Shown here: one piece after another, positions 30,508 to 42,567 of the stretch
Position numbering within the stretch: the stretch's first letter is position 1
Layout of the letters: every line of letters starts with the position of its first letter
Assembly: GCA_916048095.2 (NCBI GenBank)
Contig: OU696577.1
Coordinates: forward strand, 3,399,501-3,463,500
Reading direction: 5' to 3'
Length of the DNA stretch: 64,000 bases
Source of the DNA: Sacculina carcini
Taxonomy: Eukaryota > Arthropoda > Thecostraca > Sacculinidae
Program-made: the position numbers and the translations under genes
Notes under the pieces: generated by a model
Seen by the model: the letters and a program-made list of their open reading frames with translations, nothing else
What the model was told of the DNA's origin: nothing
Databases searched by the model: none

Positions 30508-33500
30508 TCAACGACACGGCAAAGGATATGACTGACCGGGTGGTGTTGCAGCGGGCAGTGGTCCAACAATGTCTAGATGTGTCACCTCAAACCTAGCAGA
30601 CGGAAGGCCAAAATGTTCTACCTTGCTCTTAGTGTGCCGGTGAATTTTAGACAACTGACACTGGAGGCACTCACGGACCCACCACCGTATGTCCTTATCC
30701 ATGCACGGACAAAAAGATCGTGCCTTTACCAGTCGCAGGCTCAGTTTGACACCCGGATGAGACAGCTGATGATAGCCGTCAAATACTGATCTGCGAAAAG
30801 ACTGAGGTAAGAACGGACGAGGCCGAGGAGTAGACACATCGCACAAAATACTCACGTTCACATCTAGCGGATACGATTTCAATTTGTATATGTACGAAGT
30901 TATTTCGTTATCGTCTTTTTGCTGTTCGGCAATGGCATACAGGTCAATACACTTCGCGTCGACGGAGTAAATGGATTTCTGCAGAAAATATGTGCTCACA
31001 TTTCTCGATCCACTAATAAGGAATCCACGTCTTGATCGGGAACACCTCCGACATCCTCATCTGAGCCAATGTTCACCGGAGCCGAATCATCAGGACGAGA
31101 GAGCCATAACATTTTCTTTGCCCGATATATAGTGAACTTCGGCAACATATTCTAGCAGACAACTGAGATGTCTCTGCTGGCGATCGGTATGCGAAGCACG
31201 CTGACTATAGAACGCACTGACAAGCGGTTTATGGTCAGTCATCAAAACTACATGCTGTCCTTCGATGGTCGACCTGAAATGATGCAACGAAAGGTAAGCG
31301 GCCAGGAGTTCGCGGTCAAAAACCGAGTACCGGCGCTGTGTGGCTGTCAGTTTTTTGCTAAAGAATTCAAGCGGCTGAGGAGTACCGTCCACCAATTGAT
31401 GGAGTGCACTTCCGATTGCAACACCAGGTGCGTCAGATATTGTGATAACAAGACGCTGTCGGCAACGGGTGGCTCAACAAGACTGCATCGCAAAGCGCTT
31501 GCTTTGAATCTGAAAAAGCGGCTGTTTGGTCTTCCGACCATAACAAGTTTTTGCTGTTTGTTTGGACACGAAGTAATTCTGTCAGCGTGTATACAATGTC
31601 GGCATATCTAGGTATCATTCTACGATACCAACCAAGCATTACAATGTAGCGACTCAACCCGGCATAATCGTTTGGTCTAATATAGTATCTGATGATATTG
31701 ACTTTCTGCTCCCGCGGTCTGATACCAGACGGCGTTACACAATAGCCAACAAAGTTTACTTCTGATTTCATGAATTCACATTTTGAAATGTTGAGGCGCA
31801 AATTGTTCTTTTCTAAGAGTGAAAATATGTTTTTCAGATGTTCACGATGTGTCTGTTCATCCGGTGAAAATATCAAGCCGTCATCAAGGTACCAAAAAAA
31901 TACCCAATGTGACCGTATATGCCGTTAATGAATCGCTGGAAGGTGGCAGGAACGTTCCGAAGACCCAGCGGCCTCGTTTTATACTCAAATAGACCGAACG
32001 GACTTCATGGCTGTTTTCTCGATGTCACGCTCGCTCATAGGTATTTGATGGTACGCTTTCTTCAAGTCGATCTTGCTGAACACATCACTTCCGCATAAGT
32101 TTTTCGAGACATCATACAAGTGCAACAGCGGATACCGGTCAGGTGTTGTCACGGCATTAAGACGACGATAATCAAATGTGACGCGCCAGTCATTTCCATC
32201 TTTGGGAACCAAGAGCATCGGCGAAGCCCATGCTGATTTCGAAACACGAATCACACCCTGCTGGAGCATCACATTATTAGCTGCGCGAGCTGCCTTAGAC
32301 TTATCCGGTGAAAGACGTATCGGCAATGAAAACACAGGTGAGGCAGATCCCGTGTCGATACAATGGTTGACTGATTGAGCGTTGATGTTGTCGAAAGTAA
32401 AAACAAATGGTGCAGTCAGTTGTGGAAACGTCGACAGCAGATCCTTCACTGTATATTGAGCACAATCCAAAGTGTTGACAGAAATTGTCGTGACTGCTGT
32501 AGTCAAGTCCCGAAGACGACGGCTCGCACAGTCAACCACAATATTTAAATTGGAGAGAAAATCATGACCAAGTAACGGATGTAAAACATTAGCTACTACA
32601 AATACCCACACGAATCAATGACATAGCGATCTTATAGATATGTTCAATGTTACCTCACCATAGACGGTAAGTGGCGCACCACCAGCTTGGGTAAGTGTGA
32701 CGGTAGTCGGCTCGAGTGCACATTCAAGAGGAACACACCGTTTAGGTATGACGGAAACGCCTGCTCCCGTATCGACAACGAAATTTACCGAATTGTTTCG
32801 CGGCAAACAAACTGCGACTTCAACGAGTGGCAGATCAGTCGTCGCATTCACACTGGCCTGCCTCTTCAGTTTTCCGCCGACGTCGCACGATCCGGAGAAT
32901 TCGAGCGCGAAGCAGGACGATACGAAGGCTGTATCTGGAGATTGGTCCGTTTGTTTGGCCAGCGGCACCAAGGCTTGTACGTGCGAGCACGCTGACTATG
33001 AAAAATGTGTGCACGGCACACAAATGGACGCTGGCCTTCATAATACGGCCGTAGCGTCATTGACGATGATGTTGAACAAGTTACAGCTTGACGACGATCC
33101 TGTCGGACCGCTGGGCTGCACATGTCTCGATGAATACCGGTCACTGTCATGCATTGAGAATTTGCAGACATTGGCACCAATTCGTCGACGAGCTAAGCAG
33201 CCTGACTGAGAGATAAGTCTTTCAGAGCCGCCACAACAGTGCTGACATTTGCGGGTAGTGATTTTATAAACTCGTGGCGCACCAAATCCTCCGCGGCACC
33301 GACCTTCCTAGCGACAGATTGGGTTCGCTCGTGCGGACTGACGGCCGGCCAGTCAGAGAACGCTTGGAAATCAAAGCCTCTAATAGCTCTAGCTCGGTGC
33401 GCTCATGCAGCTGCAAAAGCTCAACTCCACATAACTTTTCTTCGTGATGCACGCTTGTAGCAACCGAGTAATAATATTGGGTGGCAATGCAGAAATTACA

Positions 33501-33660
33501 TGGTAAAACTTTGTTTCTTCAGACACAATATTCTGCAAGTGAAACTGAGCTTCGAAAATCATAAACCAGCCGTCCACTGCAGCCTCCATGAAATGAGGTG
33601 CCTTAATGGCAACTCGATTCACACTGGCGTCATTCGGTGTTTGAGGCGTAGATTCCGCTA
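30508..33660 (-). mobile_element. Ty3/gypsy fossil (Mag-like), minus strand
   Basis: Reading leftward, parts of a gag (about 33622-33389, ...EAQFHLQNIVSEETKFYHVI), a protease region (VVDTGAGVSVIP near 32750), reverse transcriptase (WRVTFDYRRLNAVTTPDRYP, SKIDLKKAYHQIPM, about 32300-31990), RNase H (DHKPLVSAFYSQ near 31220) and the start of an integrase (HPGVKLSL...CLQCQLSK, about 30750-30640) are present in the usual gypsy order. LTRs were not recognised. The element is broken in several places and looks older than the LTR element at 20.7 kb. Confidence 0.8.
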
Positions 33661-34110
33661 GATTCCGATGTCATTGTCGCTAAGTGGGTAGTCTCCGTCG
33701 GATTATGTAGAGGTTGATAGTTTCCGGAAACGACCCCATTTGCGACAATGTCTATTTGAGACAAACCTCACGGCCGCTCTCAACCTCTACATATTCCGAC
33801 CCGCGCCATGGGCGCGGCAAGACCATACCGGAGTTTTTAACTCCGGTATGCGCCATACAAGTAGACAACCTCCTAGGATAGGTTAGGTTAGGTTAGGTTA
33901 GGTCAAGTGAGGTTAGGCAAAACATTAGTGTAGTTTAGCTCCAGCACTAGCGTAACTTGCGTGCGCCTATGCTGCCAGCTGGATTAGGACGGCAAAGAGA
34001 GAGTATGGGAGCGCAAGGAAATGTTGTCTCAAATAGACTTTGTTCCAATTGGGGCCATGTCCGGGGAAGTCTCCCATGTCCGTTTCCGGTGGTAGTGGTG
34101 GTTAGCACTT
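33661..34110. repeat. Fold-back region with nested inverted repeats
   Basis: 33699-33717 pairs with 33780-33798 (18 of 19). 33750-33764 pairs with 34024-34038 (15 of 15). GTTTCCGG at 33720 pairs with CCGGAAAC-type sequence opposite 34082. Two tight hairpins lie at 33801-33817 (7-bp stem, ATG loop) and 33824-33850 (12-bp perfect stem, TTT loop). The structure resembles a fold-back transposon or a structured non-coding RNA gene; there is no ORF. It lies between the gypsy fossil and the hAT element. Confidence 0.6.
33876..33917 (+). repeat. Short TTAGG-type repeat
   Basis: About five GGTTA/TTAGG units followed by two degenerate ones. TTAGG is the arthropod telomere unit, but the run is far too short and too internal to be a telomere. 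Confidence 0.7.
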
Positions 34111-35536
34111 AGACGTGGCGGTAGTGATGGTTTTCAATTTGATCCTTGTGGCTATATGCGCGTGTGCCTGGAACATGTACATCCGGTGCAGACGCCACAA
34201 TATAAGCTATGAAGATGAAGACATGTCATTTGTTTGGCTGTCAAAATTTTATATTTGCTTGCTTACACATGTATATTGCTTACTAAGCTTACATTTGCTT
34301 GCTATTTATTGCCAACTTGTTTGCTATTGCTATTATATTATATTATGTGGTACTGGCTAATGTATATGTTTTTGGATACGCTGGATTGTTTCTCTTCATA
34401 TTAAGAAATTCACATGAGCCAGAGTACATGTTTGGAGCGGGGATAGTACGTCTGAGCTCTTTATACTCGATACTGCACAGCAGCACTTGCCAATAAGCAC
34501 GAGACAGGAAGTATCATGTATTTCATGTATATCATATGTTTGCAGCGTGAGACAGTGTCATTTTCCTACGGTTGTTCTCCAGAGACGAATCAGTGCCCCC
34601 TTATAATAATACAGTCAGCAAATTAATATTACATATAGACGTGGGCACTCACACACGTACAATGTTCACGTACACACATACATACATATTGGCGCAAAGA
34701 AACGAGATGAATCACGTGACAACTCGGCAGAGGTACCTCACTGTCATATAATTATTATGCAGCTCATAAAATCGATAGTCTTGTTGAAGCGCTTCTGAGT
34801 TGCTATCACGGTGTTAGTCCGAATTTGTGGATCAATTTATCAACCGATATGCCTAAAATCGCAAAAAGTAGCACATCTAAAATGCGTTCTATCGTAGCCG
34901 AATTTGGCAAAGAGTTTGCTATTTCTGTCAAGAATGAACTTGTCTGCATGATTTGTCATACAACTGTTAAATATGAGAAACGTCACTATATGGACAAACA
35001 TCGTGCCACCGCCAAACATCAAAGGTTATTGCCGAGTGCGCTCAGCAGCACATCAAAACAGGTGTTGATTCAGGAAGAATGCAGCGACTTCTCGGAAAAG
35101 CTGGTGAATGTCTTTCTTGAAGCAAATATTCCTTTGCATAAGCTGTCGCATCCCAGTATCAGGAAGATTTTCCAAGATGCTGGAAAGAATGTACCATCTG
35201 TTATCTCATGAAGAAATATCGTGAATAAGCTGGCACAGGACGAGTTTGACTCATTGAGAAGGAGATTGGATAAAAAGAAAATTTTCCTAATGGTGGATGA
35301 GAGCGATGTTTCTGGAACGAAGTTTGTTAATGTTCTGGTTGGATCGATCGAGGATCCAAGCAATGCATATTTGTAGAGGTGCGACAACGTTGAGAGTGCG
35401 GTGAATGCGCAGCTCATCATACATATTGCTGCTGATGCTGTTAAGGACTTGGGAGTTGCTCGACAGGATTTTTGTCTACTCGTGTCTGACGCGGCTCGAT
35501 ACATGGTTTGTGCAGCACAGACATTGAAACAATTGT

Positions 35537-35910
35537 TGTGGAGACGATGTTGGCGCCTCCGCGCTGAAAGGAGAAGACGCAACTATATAGGGCGTGTGGA
35601 GACTGTTGGTTTCTTTGTGTTTATATTTGTTGGCTTACATGTTCTTGCTTTTGCATTGATGGATTGAATATTTTGGCTATTTTGTGGGATAACAACAAGA
35701 TAGATGGTGGTTGAGGCTGTTTTGGTTGGTAATGTGTTTGGTTGGGAAGTGTTTGTGAAGTATTGAAAAGGAAGGAAGCGTTACTGTTTAGTACCGTGTC
35801 AAAGTGAAACCATTGATCAGAAAAATATATTGTGTGAAATATTATGTGATTTGAACACCGTGGAGTTTTGCTTGGGCGCGCGTAACAACAGTTCGTTTTG
35901 GGATCGAACA
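35537..35910 (+). repeat. BEL/Pao 5' LTR
   Basis: 374 bp, TGTGGAG...CGAACA, differing from the 3' LTR at about half a dozen positions. Preceded by ATTGT. Confidence 0.9.
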
Positions 35911-38900
35911 TAAGTACTAAACATCGTTATTTGGATCACAAAATTTGTTGCTGCCATGTCAATGTCAATGTCAATCTCGGATTTGGTACGCAAAAGAGCG
36001 AACAAGAAGTCACAAGTGACTAGAATTCGGCGAAATGGACTTGTGATGATTGAAAATTCCGGTAGTCGTACACAGTTATTTGTGGTGTTGCAAAGTTTGG
36101 AGAGTGCGCTATCGGAATTAATTGATGTCAATGCAGAACTGATTTCACGTTCACATGAAGACGCCGAAACTGTGTCCGAGGCTGAAAACTATCAACAAGA
36201 TGTGACTAGAGAATGTGACCAATTTAGGGATAAGTTGGAAGTGTATTTGAAATCAAGAGAAAACGACGCCCCGACGACGTCTGTTATGTCCGGTAGTGCT
36301 GCTATGTCTGTGTTGTCCAGCGCTTCATCAAAGGCCCAGTCCAGAGCGATGGAGGTAGAGACAAAAGTGTTGGAGATGGAGGAAGCTCAACTGAAGAGAC
36401 GTCTCTCCTTGATGCGCGAGAAAGACGAGCTAGAACAAAGACTTCTTCTACAAGAAAAGCGTGATGCGGTCGAGGCGGTCAAAGGTAGAGCAGAGCTGCT
36501 CAAAGCGGCAGAAGATGATCTCGCGTGGGAAAGACAGAACGATTTTATCGGTGAAGCATCTGTACCCGTTGCGCCTAGTATATCACAGCCAAAAGTTACG
36601 GGTTCAGGTTGTGCAACCCACTCAGCTTCGTTCATGCACACATTACCACGACTCACCCTGCCATCGTTCAGTGGTAAAATAGCGGAGTGGCCGCGATGGT
36701 TTTCTCTTTTCAAGTCGATTGCTCATGATCAGAACTACTCGGATGCAGAGAAAATGATTCTGCTTCAAAATTCAGTGACTGGTGTAGCAGGCAATGTGAT
36801 AAGCTGCATATTGAGTGATGGTAGTTCATACGATGAAGCACTGGAGGTTCTAAAAAATCGTTTCGGTAGAGATCAAGACGTAGTGCAAGCCGTTATGCGC
36901 AGTGTTGTCGATCGTTCCTCACCGAGGTATCTAGATGCCAACAGCACTGAGAAGTTTTACGGCGCTGTGCATGCTGCGGTTATGACGTTACGTGAGCGCC
37001 GACATGATGGTGATCTACGGTCGTGTGAAAACTTGCGACGGTGCGCGGAAAAGTTACCTGTTGAGCTCAAGAAGGAGTGGGCGGAGCACACGATGACCAT
37101 GGAGCGTCCGTCGCTGGCTGAATTTGACGTGTGGTTGAAAGATCGCGTAAGAATTGCTCTGAGCTATTCACAGGTGTCATCTTCTGGTTCTGTGCGGCAT
37201 CAGACGGCGCAACCAGTCGCGTGTCGGAAGATGTTTGTGACGTCCGCGTCTGAACCAGAACAACAACGGGAAGTGAGCTGTATGTTGTGTGAGGGAGCAC
37301 ACAGTGTAAGTGTCTGTGAAAGATTCAAAGGTATGGAACCATCAGAAAGAATGGTATTTGTGCGTAAAAATGGTTGTTGTTTGTGTTGTCTAAGGAAGGG
37401 TCACCGGGCACGATATTGTAGATATTCACGAACATGTGGTTTACAAGGGTGCACTTGGAAGCATCATCGATTGTTGCATGTGTTTGCTGCTAATGATCAC
37501 AGTTCTCCGCAGGTTGCTGAGCAAGCGAATCCAGCTAGCGATCAGTCAACGGACGGTCGTGAAGCTGCAGCTCGAGCGGTCCGCACGGTTTCTGGAGGTC
37601 ATTCACAAGTTCTGCTGCAGGTTGTCCCTGTTCGTGTTCATGGTGATAATGGTGAGCTCCGAGACACGCTGGCGCTTCTTGATCCTGGTGCTGAGAAATC
37701 TTTGTGTTGTGAAAAGGTACTGGAGGAGCTCAATATTTCAGGTACTCCACAGTCTCTGATTCTGGAAAATGTGGAATCGTCTGGATCACCGAAAACTTCT
37801 GTGAAGGTGAAATTGTCACTGAGTCCGATAGCTGACGGTGAGTATCAAACAAAGGAAATCAAAGTACAAGAAGCTTATTCTGTGTCAAATTTGAATATCA
37901 GAACACCAGCGACGTCAAGTTTCGATGCTAGAAAGTGGAATCATCTGCAGGATATGGCATTGCCAGTTTATTCTTCGGGCGCTGAGGTGGAAGTTCTACT
38001 GGGGGCAAATGTGATTGAAGCTGTGATACAGCGCGAGGCTCGTATTGGTCGTCCAGGTCAGCCGATTGCTGTCCGCACCGCTTTCGGTTGGTCTTTAACT
38101 GGCTCAATGACATCCATGGTGCCTGCTCATGTGAAACAGGTGATGTTTGTGAGAAAGTCAGAGGCGGTGTCGGAGCTAGATGATCTGTTGCTGTGCTGGT
38201 GGTCAACAGAGACGTTTGGTACACGGTGCGAGGACCCGGTTCACGCTGAAGATGCAAGAGCATTGAAGATGTTAAATGAAACAACATGTCAGCGAGGCAA
38301 AAAGTATGAAGTTGGACTACTATGGAGAGATGACGATGTGGTTATGCCAAATAACTACTCGATGGCATTCTCTAGGCTAAGGTCGTTGGAAAAGTCACTG
38401 AAACGTACTCCCGGGAAGCTTGAGGTGTATGACCAGGTTCTTCAAAGCTATGTTGACAAGGGGTTCGCGAAGGTGATTCCAGAAGACAAAATCGACTGTG
38501 ACTCTCCAAGGAGATGGGTGCTGCCGCATCATGCTGTTTACCACCCAAGGAAGACCAAACCACGCGTTGTGTTTGACGCTGCTGCTGTGTGTGAAGGGAT
38601 ATCGTTGAACAGTGAACTTTTATCTGGACCCGATCTACTTGTAAGCATGTGTGGCGTACTGCTTCGCTTCCGAGAGGAGTTTATTGGTATATCAGCAGAT
38701 ATTGAACAAATGTATCATCAGATCCTGGTTCGACCTGATGATCAACCAGCTTTGAGCTTTCTCTGGAGAAATGGAAATACTGCTGTCAAACCACGATTGT
38801 ACCGAATGTTGGTGCTCATATTCGGAGCAAAGTGTAGTCCATCAATCGCGAATTTCATTTTGAGACGTGTAGTCGAAGATAATAAAGATGTTTGTCAGCG

Positions 38901-39657
38901 ACCGTAAGCAACCGCCGAAGCAGTTCATCGAAACATGTATATGGATGACTTTGTGCGCTCAGAAAAATGTTCGGCCGACGCTTCAATTATGAAAGAAGAC
39001 ATGACGAAGATCTTGCAACAAGGAGGGTTTCGTCTCCACAAATGGGCATCAAATCTTTCTGAATTGCGTGAAGAAGGAATTTCAGCGCAGCAAAACGTCT
39101 TGGGGTTTATCTGGGATACAGATGAAGATTACATTCAGATTTCTGTTGGTGAAATGGACGTTACTAACACGAAAAGATGTTTGCTGCGACGTATAGCGAC
39201 CATATTTGTTCCTCTTGGTCTTGCTGCGCCGTTTGTGTTGAAATTGAAACTATTTTTCCAGCTTCTGTGGCTCAAGAAGCAAGATTGGGACGATACGTTT
39301 GATTCAGCTGATGCTTCTGAATGGCACTCGTTGCTTGAAGAATCTTCATATCTCAGAGAGCTGCGCATTCCTCGATGTTTATTATTATTATTATTATTAT
39401 TAACGTTTATTTGTATAGCGCACATTAAAACACACGCGCGAAAAGAGAAATCTTGGTGCAAAAATATAAACAAATAAGTAAGACACGCCGCTTAGGGAAA
39501 ACAAACATGCGGACAATACACACACCCACAAGCACACACACTCACACAAACACACACACACACGCACACAAACATACTCATGCACACACACCGCCAAATT
39601 GAAACATGGCAGTAAGAAAGAGCATAAAAAACAACAAGAAAACTTCTAGTAAATATA

Positions 39658-42564
39658 TCACGCGAGACGGGTACGGTATGACAGCTCAGAGCGAAGCGTA
39701 AGGAGTAAGAGAGAGAGAGAGTCATGATCAAAAGATTTATCAAAGAGATGATTGCGCAGAGAAGAGGAAAACGATGATAAGGATGTGGAGGAGATAACAT
39801 GGGAGGGAAGAGAGTTGTACAAACGTGGAGCATAGAAAGGGAAAGATTTACTAGACCAGGTAGATTCATTGAGGGCTCGTGGACAGGATAAAGGAAGAGG
39901 ATGACGGGAAAGAAAGTTATTAGAGAGTGTAAGAAGCTGCGAGAGGTATGTAGGTTGCCGAGGGTCATGCAAAAGTTTATAAACAAGACAGCAAATTTTA
40001 AAGTGGATGCGAGGGATGATCGGAAGCCATCGAAGATTGTAGAGATAGGGTGAGGTATGACGAAAGTGGGAAGGAGAAAACACGAAACGACAAGATTTAT
40101 TAATGACATGTTGCAGGATTTTCAGAGAGGAGCGAGGTACATGGAAATATAAAGAATTGCAGTAGTTGATTCTTGAAAAGATGAAACAATGAATCAGTTT
40201 AATAGCTGAGGGACGGTCGAGAAAAGGGCGGATAGGATATAGCGAACGTAGAATGAGATGACAAGTGCGAGCAACAGCAGAAATATTTGCTGAAAAAGAA
40301 AGTGACGAATATAGAATGACTCCGAGATCACGAACACTTTGAGATAGGGGTAAAGGGAGCAGCGGAGGTGTTAAGCGAGGAGGATGTAGAATGAAGAATT
40401 CTGATTTGGAAGTGTTAAGAAGGAGACTGCGAGAGGCACACCAGGAAGAAATATCAGAGATAATGTCTGATAAGAACGAAGCATGGGGGAAGGGAGGAGG
40501 AATAATTATTTGTATATCGTCTGCGTAGACGTGGAACTGGACAGAATAGCGATGGAGAATAGGACATAGAAAAGACATGTACAGATTGAATAGAAGCGGG
40601 GCTAGAATAGAACCTTGTGGCACACCGGAAAGTAGAGGAGTTTGCTTAGAAGTAGTGGAATTGATTTGCACCGAGTAGGAACGATCAGTGAGATAAGAAT
40701 GTAGAAGAGAGAGCGCTGAAGAGGACACACCAAGAAAGGAGAGATCTCTGATTAAAATTGAATGGTCAACTAAGTCAAAGGCTGCTGACAGATCAAGGAG
40801 GATAAGCAGAGCAGATTTACCGAATGAAAAATGAGAAAAAACAGTAGTAGTAACGGAGGTTAGGACAGATTCAGTAGAGTGAGCAGACTTGAAACCCGAT
40901 TGGAAGGGGTCAAGGGATTTGTTGATGAATGGCGCAAGTTGAGAATACATAGCAGACTCGAGGAGTTTAGAGGGAAAGTTGAGTAGAGAAATAGGACGGT
41001 AACTGCTACATAGCGAGGGATCGAGGGAAGGTTTTTTGAGTATCGGAAGGATGACTGCATGCTTCTCAGGAAAAAATACACCATGTAGGAAAGAGCTATT
41101 GATTAAATGCAATATAAAGGGAACCAGGAGCAAAATAGAGTCTGATAGGGCACGAAAATTTATGGGGTCCGCAGGGGAAAGCGAAATGTTTGTTGTAGAA
41201 ATGATAGTGATGATATCAGGAAGCTCTAGATGAGAAAAGTGAGTAAAATGATCGTGGGATTTAGTGTGAGTCAAGCGGGAGTTAGGAGAAGAAATACTAG
41301 AAATGGCAATTTGGATTTTATCGGAAAAAAATACAGCAAGGTCGGAGGCAGAGAAAGAAAACGAAAGGCTTGGGTTTTGCAGGCCACTCAATGAGTTAAG
41401 CGAGGACCACAGAGATTTAGGACAGCGAGAGAGTGACGATAATTGAGATTTGAAGTAGGATTGTTTAGCAGAGTATAGGGCAGATATATACAAAGAGCGA
41501 GATGAGCAGAAGGACGACCACGTAGCAGTAGTGCAACAGCGTTTCCACACACGCTCGTGGTAGCGTTGGGCGCGTTTGAGAGAGATTAGTTCGCGATTAA
41601 ACCAAGGAGGAAGATTGGAGCGATTGGAGGATGAGCATAGTGGAAATATGGCTTCGTTGATAGAAGACATAACCTTAAAAAAAGAAGAGTACAATTGGGT
41701 AGGGGGAAGTGAGTGAAATTGAGTTGAGGGAAGCATGTGAGAGAATAAAGTTGAGAAGAGGTGAGGGTCAAATTTTTGGTAATTTCTGTACGATCTGGGG
41801 GGAGAAATACGTGGTTTGGGAAAGGGAAGATTGAAAGTGAGGAGACTGTGGTCAGAAGTAATGGTATCTGGGGGAAATACAAGAACATCCGGAGGGGTTA
41901 GGTCGGATGCTAGAACTGGAGATGGAAAAAGAACAAGATCAAGGGTGTGACCGGAGATGTGAGTCGGTGAGGTAAAAGGCGAGTATAGACCGTAAGTTTG
42001 GATCATAGACAGGAATTGAGAGCAATAAGGATTTCGGGAAGGTTGATCGACCCAGAAATTAAAATCTCCAACTATAAGAAAACGACTGGAGAAAGACGCC
42101 AGAAGCACATCAAGTAACACAGGAAATTCGGTAAGAAATAATGACGTAGTTCCCGGATGATTGTGGCGATATATTATAACAAAGCAAAATTTCGAGCAGG
42201 ATGGAATATTGAGAGAAAGAGCGAGGTATTCAAAGGATAAGCATGGGGGACAAAAGTTGGGTATAGTAGATATGACTAAGGATTTATTAAATATACATCC
42301 AACACCACCACCGGAAGCTTTGGTGTTTGAGCGGGAGGAGTGAATAAAGTTGAAATCAGCAGGGAGATGGGCAGTAAAAGACGTAACATCAGAATCAAGT
42401 AGCCAGGTCTCAACGAGGAAGAATAAAGAAAGATTATGAGAGGAAATCAGGTGTGAGAGTATAGGAGTCTTATACCGACATGACCTAGTATTTAGAAAAC
42501 CAAGAGTTAAAAAGCTAGTGTTAGAGGAGGAACGGATGGGCGAGGCAAGAGGGAGCGAAGGTAG
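39658..42564 (-). CDS. LINE C2 ORF2: AP endonuclease and reverse transcriptase
   Basis: The open frame is 968 codons. Endonuclease motifs are FLNTRS, FLVETWLLD, IVGDFNFWV and TSDHSLL. Reverse-transcriptase motifs are SSYRPISLLNFPSKLLE, DPFQSGFKSAHSTE, LLDLSAAFDLVDH, SGVPQGSILAPLLFN, HVYADDIQIIIP and LNTSKSEFFIL. The C terminus includes RWLPIIPRIHFKICCLVYKLL and APRLYNSLP. There is no in-frame ATG before the endonuclease core, so a free start for ORF2 is not evident; readthrough of the UGA explains it. Length and order match C1 throughout. Confidence 0.9.
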   Translation of the reverse strand, partial: LPSLPLASPIRSSSNTSFLTLGFLNTRSCRYKTPILSHLISSHNLSLFFLVETWLLDSDVTSFTAHLPADFNFIHSSRSNTKASGGGVGCIFNKSLVISTIPNFCPPCLSFEYLALSLNIPSCSKFCFVIIYRHNHPGTTSLFLTEFPVLLDVLLASFSSRFLIVGDFNFWVDQPSRNPYCSQFLSMIQTYGLYSPFTSPTHISGHTLDLVLFPSPVLASDLTPPDVLVFPPDTITSDHSLLTFNLPFPKPRISPPRSYRNYQKFDPHLFSTLFSHMLPSTQFHSLPPTQLYSSFFKVMSSINEAIFPLCSSSNRSNLPPWFNRELISLKRAQRYHERVWKRCCTTATWSSFCSSRSLYISALYSAKQSYFKSQLSSLSRCPKSLWSSLNSLSGLQNPSLSFSFSASDLAVFFSDKIQIAISSISSPNSRLTHTKSHDHFTHFSHLELPDIITIISTTNISLSPADPINFRALSDSILLLVPFILHLINSSFLHGVFFPEKHAVILPILKKPSLDPSLCSSYRPISLLNFPSKLLESAMYSQLAPFINKSLDPFQSGFKSAHSTESVLTSVTTTVFSHFSFGKSALLILLDLSAAFDLVDHSILIRDLSFLGVSSSALSLLHSYLTDRSYSVQINSTTSKQTPLLSGVPQGSILAPLLFNLYMSFLCPILHRYSVQFHVYADDIQIIIPPPFPHASFLSDIISDISSWCASRSLLLNTSKSEFFILHPPRLTPPLLPLPLSQSVRDLGVILYSSLSFSANISAVARTCHLILRSLYPIRPFLDRPSAIKLIHCFIFSRINYCNSLYFHVPRSSLKILQHVINKSCRFVFSPSHFRHTSPYLYNLRWLPIIPRIHFKICCLVYKLLHDPRQPTYLSQLLTLSNNFLSRHPLPLSCPRALNESTWSSKSFPFYAPRLYNSLPSHVISSTSLSSFSSSLRNHLFDKSFDHDSLSLLLLTLRSELSYRTRLA

Positions 42565-42567
42565 TCA
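42562..42567 (-). promoter_or_regulatory. Readthrough-type stop UGA-CUA in LINE C2
   Basis: The codons on the minus strand are ATC TCG GCC TGA CTA CCT. The frame downstream has no stop for 968 codons, and no Met codon in the first 148 codons, where the endonuclease begins (FLNTRS..., LFFLVETWLL, GGGVGC). With C1 this gives two divergent copies that share the same stop and the same three following bases. Confidence 0.75.

Noticed and set aside
31168-33209. Plus-strand ORFs across 31-33 kb
   Set aside because: They are shadows of the minus-strand gypsy fossil.
33876-33917. Telomere
   Set aside because: Only about five TTAGG units, internal, with no terminal context.
35956-38907. Domesticated gag-pol host gene
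   Set aside because: It is flanked by near-identical LTRs with a target duplication, so it is a recent BEL/Pao insertion and not a host gene.
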